Assembly: GCF_041146795.1 (NCBI RefSeq) | Contig: NC_135167.1 | Coordinates: 1,689,454 to 1,753,453, forward strand | DNA from: Maylandia zebra | Lineage: Eukaryota; Chordata; Actinopteri; Cichliformes; Cichlidae | DNA length: 64,000 nucleotides | Direction of reading: 5' to 3' | Part shown: one piece after another, positions 56,490 to 64,000 of the stretch | Numbering within the stretch: position 1 is the stretch's first letter | How the letters are laid out: every line of letters begins with the position of its first letter | Made by a program: the position numbers and the translations under genes | Notes under the pieces: generated by a model | Databases searched by the model: none | What the model was told of the DNA's origin: nothing | The model's input: only the letters and a program-made list of their open reading frames with translations

Positions 56490-59400
56490 GAGTGTTCGGA
56501 GCCGAGTTTTCCAGAGTCTTCCACACAAACTACAGGAGACCGTGGCAAGCTGCTAGTGACCAAAGTAGGAGCTGTCGTTACAGCACCGTGCACCTTGTTG
56601 TGACCAGTTTCACTCAGGTCTGCAACCTCCAGGAACCTCTCACCAGTCATCTTTGGAGATGTGTGACAGGACCAGATTTGGAGGCGTATTCAGCTTAAGA
56701 ACAAACTCCTAAAATGAGAAGACGAGTTACAACAAAACGAGCCGTCTCGTCTCCAGAAACGTGAAGTTTATTCAGTGTACGCACAGCGGTCTCCTTGTTT
56801 AATTAGTTTGGGCTGATAAAAGCTGGATTTTGATGGAAGATGAACGTCGGGTTACGGTGTGACTGCTGCAGTGCAGGATACAGTGCAGGACACACAGCTA
56901 CAACAATGCTCTGGCAAGATTCTCATTAAAATGCATGTAGATCTGCTCCTAAGGCTGTGAGCACATTTGTTACCAGCTGCACTTAACTTTTCTCCAACTT
57001 TAAATCAATACGGTGCTGTGGCAGGGGACATCTCTGCCTTTAGAAATGCTGAAATCACTCTGTGTCGAGCATAATTTGCTATTTTTGAAGACAATCGTAC
57101 CCTGCAGTGAAAAACTTGATTTGTGTGCTGAAATCATGTAGGAGTTACCGCCTCTGCTTTAGGTTCTCTGAACCAACCCCGAAGCTCGGCCTTCCTTCCA
57201 TTTGTGCTTCCAAACTGCAGCGCTACATCTTGATGGATGAACCAAAGCGGATGGTGTGCTTTAAATGGCAGCAGGATCAAATATCTTGTGGGAGAGGAGC
57301 TTTTTTTTGTTTCTCTGCCTGTGTAGAACAGGATAGGGCCGCCACACGATGAGCCACCTGAGCGTGAGTACAGCTTGTGCTCCGTAGATGTGACGATGAC
57401 TGGACCAGATATCTGAAGGGAGAGGTGGATTTGTGTGGTTGCTATTGTCTCATGAATAAACAGACTCTGCGTAGGCGTGCTAAAAAAGACTTGATACGCT
57501 TTGCAAGAGCACTCTGGAACAGCTCTGCTGCACAACTGATGCAGAAAACAGACTGATGCACAGATAAGACGCGTTTGGAAAATGTTTCTGCGCCAGGGAA
57601 AAACGGTGCTAAAACATCATCGCTCACGGCGTAATCACTGTTAAGTAGGTTGTTGACATACACAGCTGACTGTGTGCAAACATCTCATTTGGCCAATTAG
57701 CCCCTCCGTGGAGGTGGCGTGCTCTACATGAGCCGGTATTGGGCAGAGACGGAGGGAGGAACTCTCCCCTGTGCTGCGTTAATGGAGCTACCAGATGTGT
57801 TTTAGAGGAAAAGGAGGTCTGGGTGGCCCGCCACATGTCCAACCCGGGAATGTGCATTTGTGCATACCTTTAGTCCGTGACCACGTCTGTGTGTGTGCAG
57901 GTGGACCGGGGGACCACCCTGTGGTACTGCACTCTCAGAAACACTGATGCATTTCTGTCCCTACAGGCACAATCTGCTCTAATATAAACCTCCTAATATG
58001 CATCAGGACACCAGCGACGCCTGCAGGGTCGGGTTTTTTATTTCACCACATGCTAAAAAGGCCAACATTTAGAAACTAAAACCAGAGCTTTTAAATAAAC
58101 ATTCTGATTTTCTGTTAAGCTTTTTCAAACATCTAAACAATCCATATCTCATCCCCGACCTTTTAGCATTAAGTTTATGGTGCAGTGTCGGGAAAGCATC
58201 AACTTCACTCTTTTATGTTAATATTTTTAAGTTACATTTGTGTGTAAGTTCACATTATCACTATCACAGGTGGGTCGGTTTGTTTCCTCTTCCTGTCTAA
58301 AGACCGCCGCGTCACGCTAACCTGCCTGTGAACCTCTGAGCAAATGATGCAAACCACCAGATTAATGACTGACCTCACTGTGGATGCAGGTTTGGTTTGT
58401 TTTTAGCCTCGTTCCTGCCGTATGATAACGTTTCTCACCGAGGACTCTGTCCTCATGTGCTCATGTTAGCCTAGCCATAGCTAGCCACCAGCTAGCACAT
58501 CATCAGGTGACCCGACTTTGTTGCTGCTGTTCAGTTTTCCATCGTCAGTATGTTTGAGTCTTTTTGGAGCCCTTCAGCTCTCTCATGGAGGTTGAACTTT
58601 CTTGCGACAGCCGGGTGAACAGGTGAAGGTTTTATTGGAGCTCAAAGAATTTTTATCTCTCATCTGGATTTGGAGCTGGAATCGGTTAACGACGTCAGGT
58701 TTAAGAAGCTGGTCGTAGGAGACGGTCGGCAACACGGACGATGCACAGAGGTTCAAACTGGGGCAATGACCGCACCTTACTGGGAACCGTCCCAGTTACA
58801 AGTTGCACCATTAAAAGCATTGAGGCACTTTATTTGGCAGAGCGCACTCACCACGCTGGCAGAGGAGAGCGCCAGCCTCCATCACACTTGAAAAACGATC
58901 GTATGATTGATGATTCTCGGAGGAACCTGATGACTCAGTGCCGCTCGCGCTGTTATCAGTGTTTGCATTCCATCTGTTTCCAGCACTGATAATTGAATAA
59001 AAGCGGGACGCTGTGAGTGTTTTTGCACTACAGAACACATAATGGATATGTGTGAGAGATCTGAGTGGGGTGGCTTTTTTTTTATTTCCTGATGGTGTGT
59101 GTGATTCCCCGGCAGTTAGAGATGGCTGCTGCTAAGCCTCACCACCTCCACCGCCTCCACGTAGCCTACGGCTGCAGGCCCCTCCTGCTGTAATCAATGA
59201 CATGTTAAGCTGGCAGGCTTTTGAAGTGAGGGGTTCCAGAGGGGTGCTGAAGGGGTGAAGGGTAGTGGAGGGGGGTGCACCGAGGAGTTGAGGGGTATTG
59301 ATGATGTGCGGCGATGGGACACAGGGGAGAAAAGCCAGGGAGGGAGGGATGAAGGGAGTGCAGAGGCAGGCTTTAGGCGGGGGGTTTGTGAGTGTAAGGG

Positions 59401-60610
59401 GGGGTGACAAGGAGTGAAAGCCAGTCTGGAACTTATCACAGGAAGGAGAATGACTGGACAGCTGGCTGATGGCTCACCCTGACGGGTCCCAACAGGTCAA
59501 ACCCGTCCCCGAACAGACGTCCCGACATGTGCTTTTCCCTCCTCTGACTCCCTGTGATCGCAGCAGGAAAATATTTCAGATCCAAGAGTTCCTGGATTTG
59601 TAGTCCAGGAGGTGCCAGCTGTAGTTCTGCACGCGGTTTATATTCATGAAACAAGCAAAAGCAGTTTAAGCTCTTTGACTGAATTGTTTCTGCAGCAGAG
59701 AGGAGCAGAAACCAGTCTGGGTTCTGTTTCACCAGCGCTGGTTTCCAGTGTCTTCCTGTTTCATTACGCTGTTCTTGTTTCCACTTCCTGTTTCTGTCTT
59801 CCTGTCCTTTTCCTCGTCCGAGTGCGCCTCATGTCTCCTGGCTGCTTCTTTTCAGCTTTTATGAATCTTTTGGTTCTCATGTCGACATTTTTCTGTCTGG
59901 ATTTTCCAAACAGAAAATTTGGTTTAACAGGATCAAAGGTGACTTAATCCCAGTGCACGTCTTAAAACGGAGAAGACTTACAGTCAGGGAATGATTGTGG
60001 ATGATTATTAAAGACAACAGTGCTGACGATCAGATCTCCTCGCCTGGCTTTGGGATCTCTCAAACTTAACCTCACCCTGCGGCGCTCACTGAAACGCCTG
60101 ATGCTGCGATAACGCTGACCCTCTGACAGACGCCATGTTCATGTCTAAATATTGGAAAAGAAGTGAAACACCATACATAACACAACTCCGCTCAGATGTC
60201 TTCATGCAGGCAGATATACATTTTATTAAAAACTAGAATATTTTCTAACAAATCCGTGACCCTGCTCTTTCTCAAATTCAGCTGTTGCTTTTCAGAAAGC
60301 CGAACGCGTTTGAGCTCGCCGGCTGCGGGGATGAGACGAATCAGAACAAAAGAAATCCATTTTCCTGGTAAAATGTCTCTGCTCCTTTCCCTCCCTCCCG
60401 TCTCCTTCTATCTCTGAGTACTGTGAAAAAAAAGATGGGAATGTCACCGAGGAGCACGGTGGAGGATATTATGTGTGCTTTTAGTAACTCAGCAGAGCTC
60501 ATATTTGAAGTGTGAGGCTGTACTTGTGTGTGTGGGTGTGTGTGAGTTTGCATCTGTGTGTATTACTATGCACGCATGTGTGACTGTGTCTTCACCCCTG
60601 CATGAATGTG
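56490..60610. other. Non-coding stretch, nothing recognised
   Basis: No exon or clear mobile element. The plus strand at 59218-59410 is a G-run-rich purine tract; 57640-57870 and 58650-58990 are balanced-composition, repeat-poor DNA. Confidence 0.3.
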
Positions 60611-60620
60611 TACTTTTTGC

Positions 60621-60621
<1 letters not shown>

Positions 60622-60673
<52 letters not shown>
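60622..60673. repeat. (TG)n microsatellite
   Basis: An uninterrupted TG tract of about 52 bp, preceded by 100 bp of degenerate TG-rich sequence (60522-60620). Confidence 0.97.
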
Positions 60674-60675
<2 letters not shown>

Positions 60676-60679
60676 CCCT

Positions 60680-62370
60680 GAGAACTTGGCAGCGTGTCAG
60701 CGGTGAGCTCCAGCAGTGAGGGGGAGCTGCTGTGTTTCTCTGCCCTGTGCTGGATCCCCTTTCAGCCTGACACAATCCCACAATCCCACAGCTCTGAGCC
60801 TCTCAGCTGCAGCCTCCACAGAACCAGCGCTAACCCACAGCGCTCTCATACCCACCCAGATCACCGTTTCAGCTCTCCGGGATCTGCCCGCTGTCAGCAT
60901 CTGTGCCGGAGAGCTCGGCCGCTCTGTAGTTTGGCGGGAGGGAGCCCGGGGATGGGAAATCTTCCAGTTTACACGTCCAGGTTTGTTTGTGTTTATCAGG
61001 AACCCCGCCAACCTTAGCTGCTCCTCCCCGGGTCCTCCATACTGCCCGCACTCACAGAGACACACAGACTGTGGACCCACTGTTAAAATCTGAGATTTCC
61101 ACAGTAGGTAGTGAAAAACATTGTCCAAAATCTTCACTTTCTTCAGAACCGTCAGTGAACCAGACCGGAGTCGATTCTGGTCCCCAGGCCTTATATTTGA
61201 TACCCCCGTATAGACCATGTTAACTGGTCTTCTTCCTCTTCCTGTACTAACTTTCACTGGTTTGGTCACAAACTGTATATAAAAGATGGACATGGCTATG
61301 TTTCTGAAGTGCTGTTATGAGAACAGGACATTTTTGTGTTTCGTGACTGGATGTGATTAGAGAGCGGTGGATTATGATCGCAAGCTCGTGAGCTCAGGAC
61401 TGACGATTGACCTGCCAGTCTGAATTTCTGAAACTTAAATGACCAGAGTTTGTTAAACGAGCTTCATATTTTGTCTGTGTCTGTTCTCAGTCACCCGGGT
61501 CATCCAGGTCATCCAGGTCATGGTGATCTAAGGAGCTACTTCATATTTTATTCAACATGACTTGAAATGATCATTGGGAACTGTGGTTACAGGAGTTTGT
61601 CGGCCATTTTTATAGCAGTGCAAGTCTTTGTGAAACCAGTGGAGTCGCCCTCTAGTTTCCAATAAAACGTTTTACTAACAACTAACACCAGAGTAGCCTC
61701 CCACGTGCTGCGGCTCTATTTTGTGTTACTCATCACTTGAACATTTTGCTCCACACATCATTGAGTCATCAGCAAACTGAGCAATCCCTTTTTACTGCAG
61801 CTGGAAAAGATGAAGACTAAAAATGAAAGCAGCCCGATACATCTGCTCTGAGGTGTTCCTTAAGTAACCTCATTTTTGCTTCTTGTTGGTCAGATTGTTT
61901 GTGTGTGTGGAGCACTTTGTGAATAGAGAAAGGAGATTCGATTTCTCAGAAGGAGCAAAGTGAATTTCAGCTTCAACATAATTCAGTTTGTGTTGCTTAT
62001 TTCTTCATTCTGGGTGTTGCTGCATTTAAAGCTTCGAGGATTATCATCAAGAGATGTTGAAAACTTTATTTGAGACGAGTTAAAGTGGATAATCTCGTCT
62101 GTGTGTGTGTGAGAAGGTGAGTGAGGTGTTTTATGAACTTAAGATTGAATGTTTCAGACAGATTTTGGCTTCAAAATGCATTTCTCACACAGCCGACATC
62201 ATCACAGCCATGTGATGATGTAACCGAGGGTTAATTCTCCATTTCTGTCCGTCGGTACCCGGCTGTGATTTCTGCTTCCACCCAACGAAGGCGTCAGAAT
62301 TTCATTCATTGATTCCTCCCCTTCTTCTAAAACTAGCGACTCATAAACGCGATCAGGTGACCAGCGGCTT
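60680..62370. other. Non-coding stretch, nothing recognised
   Basis: A 198-codon minus frame at 60697-61293 shows no domain or splice logic and is GC-driven. Short family X-like scraps ('actgtatataaaagatgg' at 61273) are present. Confidence 0.3.
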
Positions 62371-62374
62371 TATC

Positions 62375-64000
62375 TCCGTGGTTCTTAACCTGGGTTCGAT
62401 CGAATCCTCGGGGTTCGGTGAGTCGGTCTCAGGCGTTCGGCAGAGCCTCCACTGCGGAGGTCCAGACACACCCGAATTATCGAGTGCTGCTGGGAATTTA
62501 GCGCGCTCAGTCAACATGTGACTGTCGTGGTAGTACTTCATGGGATTTTTTTTGTTAATATTTTAATCCATACTAAGTATGTCGAATACGAATATGGATT
62601 CACATGTATCATGGAACGTGGTGGGAGTGAGCGTCCTATCTGCACGTTTTGCAACGCCAAGTAGAGCAACTCTAGTCTCGCACCGGCAAAACTAAAGGAA
62701 CACTTCTTGAAGCTGCATGGAGACGGGGAATACAAGAACACAACACTTGCTGAATTCAAGGTGAAGAGAGCCAGATTCGATGAAAGGCCCACTCTGCCTG
62801 CTCTTGGATTTGTACCCGTATCCTCACAGCATCGTACGAAGCTGCTTACCTGATCGCAAAGCAGGGCAAGCCACACACCATTGGTGAAACACTCGTGAAA
62901 CCAGCCGCGTTAAAGATGGCGAATCTGATACTCGGAACAGCGGCCGAAGGTAAATTATCACAAATTCCTCTTTCAAATGACACCGTCAGTGACAGAATAG
63001 AAGACATGAGTAAAGACATCTTGGCTCAAGTAGTCGCCGATCTGATTTCAAGCCCGGCAAAATTCATCCTTCAAGTCGACGAGAGCACAGACGTTGCTAA
63101 TCTAAGCCAGCTTACTGTTCTTGTGCACTATGTGAAAGATGACGTGATAAAAGAAGATTTTATTTTGCAAGCCTCTTACATGGACATGGTTTCTGCAGTT
63201 TGTACAGATGGAGCTCCAGTCATGCTGGGAAGAAACTCTGGTTTTGGTGCGCTAGTAAAAGCCGATGCACCACACATCATGGTGACGCATTGTATTTTGC
63301 ACAGGCATGCGTTGGCAATAAAAACCTTGCCTCCAAAAATGGCAGAAGTATTAAAAACTGTGGTGGAATGTGTGAACTATGTGCGAAATAGTGCTCTGAT
63401 GCTCTGCATCTTCAGTGAGCTGTGTGAAGAAATGGGCTCTGAATTCGAGGTACTTCTGTACCATTCTAATGTTCGGTGGTTGTCCCGGGGACAGGCGCTG
63501 AATCGTGTTTTTGCCATGCGTGTGGAATTAGCCCTGTTTTTGCAAGAGCACCAACACTGTCATGCAGATTGCTTCAAAAATCTTGAGTTCATTTTAGCGT
63601 ACATGGCTGATATATTCTCAGCTCTCGAATCATCTCAATCAGCAGATGCAGGGTGGTGGAGTCAATATCATAGAAGCGGAAGAACACCTGAAGGCTTTTC
63701 AAAAAAAGCTAACGTTATGGAAACGACGAACAGAGAACAACAACTTTGCAAACCTCCCCCTCCTGGACAACTGTGTAAGTAAGGTCGAAGATGTGTCTGG
63801 AATCGGAGATATTTCTGTATCCACAGAACTGAAGCAAACAATTGCAACGCACCTATATGAGCTTGCAAAGTCTCTCGACAGATATTTTCCTACAAGAGTC
63901 ATATCCAGCATGGGTGAGACAGCCGTTCACGTTTGCTGTTGAGACAGCAGATGTCAAATTGAAATTCAGCAGAACCAGGTTCAACAGCAACTCTTCAGAA
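62375..64000 (+). mobile_element. hAT/ZBED-like element, decayed, open at the right edge
   Basis: The left part 'gttcttaacctgggttcgat' with 'ggggttcggtgagtcggtct' looks like the 5' end of a hAT-type element. It leads into a BED-finger region and a hAT transposase-like gene. The right terminus is outside the window, so neither TIRs nor TSD can be checked. Confidence 0.6.
62610..63990 (+). pseudogene. ZBED/hAT transposase-like gene, multiply broken, partial
   Basis: A BED finger is readable near 62620-62740 (ERGGSERPICTFCNAK with its two Cys, then LKEHFLKLHGDGEY with the paired His) but is interrupted by an in-frame TAG right after CNAK. A frameshift near 62825 precedes the long open segment from 62895. 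That segment is hAT-type: SNDTVSDRIEDMSKDILAQV, the catalytic-region FILQVDESTDVANLSQLTVL, CTDGAPVMLG and LLYHSNVRWLSRGQALNRV. Compared with intact relatives about 25-30 residues are missing near DFILQASYMDM. A further frameshift near 63630 moves the frame to GGGVNIIEAEEHLKAFQKK, another near 63900 follows YFPTR, and the sequence runs off the edge. It resembles domesticated-type ZBED or SCAND3-like proteins, but the breaks show this copy is dead. Confidence 0.75.

Noticed and set aside
60697-61293. 198-codon minus-strand frame
   Set aside because: No domain, no splice context and GC-driven openness; the overlapping plus-strand frames are equally long in part.

Overview
The window reads as nuclear DNA from a ray-finned fish, most likely a percomorph and possibly a cichlid. 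The evidence is vertebrate GT-AG gene structure, a CpG-island promoter, many long (CA)n/(TG)n tracts, and a teleost-style repeat load: L2-type LINE 3' tails, a tRNA-derived SINE, Tc1/mariner elements and hAT-type elements with 8-bp target-site duplications (TSDs). The species assignment is inference; nothing here names the species.

Host genes are confined to the first 8 kb and lie on the minus strand. At 2574-2657 is coding exon 1 of an HDGF-family PWWP gene. Its first 28 residues match hdgfl3 best. It sits in a CpG island with two ETS-type sites upstream; the rest of the gene continues leftward out of the window. At 5232-7745 is a complete two-exon gene for a testis-specific serine/threonine kinase (TSSK)-like protein of 308 aa. 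The remaining ~56 kb contains no host exon I can defend.

Mobile elements dominate what can be identified. (a) 15668-18222: an apparently intact 2555-bp DDE transposon with 25-bp near-perfect terminal inverted repeats (TIRs), a TA duplication, and a three-exon transposase of about 504 aa with an RGG-rich N-terminus built on a 54-bp minisatellite. (b) 35361-36965: an intact Tc1 element with a 340-aa DD34E transposase and ~200-bp TIRs, inserted in an older repeat. (c) 24561-25604 and 39015-40391: two hAT-type non-autonomous elements with exact 8-bp TSDs; the first keeps a BED-finger exon. (d) 8213-9194: a hAT-type MITE with imperfect 8-bp flanks. (e) 9427-10205: a TGTCA-ended element. (f) 41589-41974: a fold-back element with 97-bp arms and 10-bp direct flanks. 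(g) ~42895-45640: a broken L2-clade LINE with another LINE fragment inserted in reverse. (h) 40440-41470: a Tc1-family relic. (i) 62375-64000: a decayed hAT/ZBED-like transposase gene running off the right edge. Solo L2 3' tails, LINE tails of other families, three tRNA-derived SINE copies and at least two further dispersed repeat families fill in between.

Tandem repeats include nine long dinucleotide tracts and a 39-copy, 15-bp minisatellite (27971-28555). Three long perfect hairpins (237-287, 6944-6986, 34127-34211), each with a spacer of exactly 5 nt, are the most unusual small-scale structures. The repeat-poor blocks between mobile elements are candidate conserved non-coding DNA, but only a cross-species alignment could show that.
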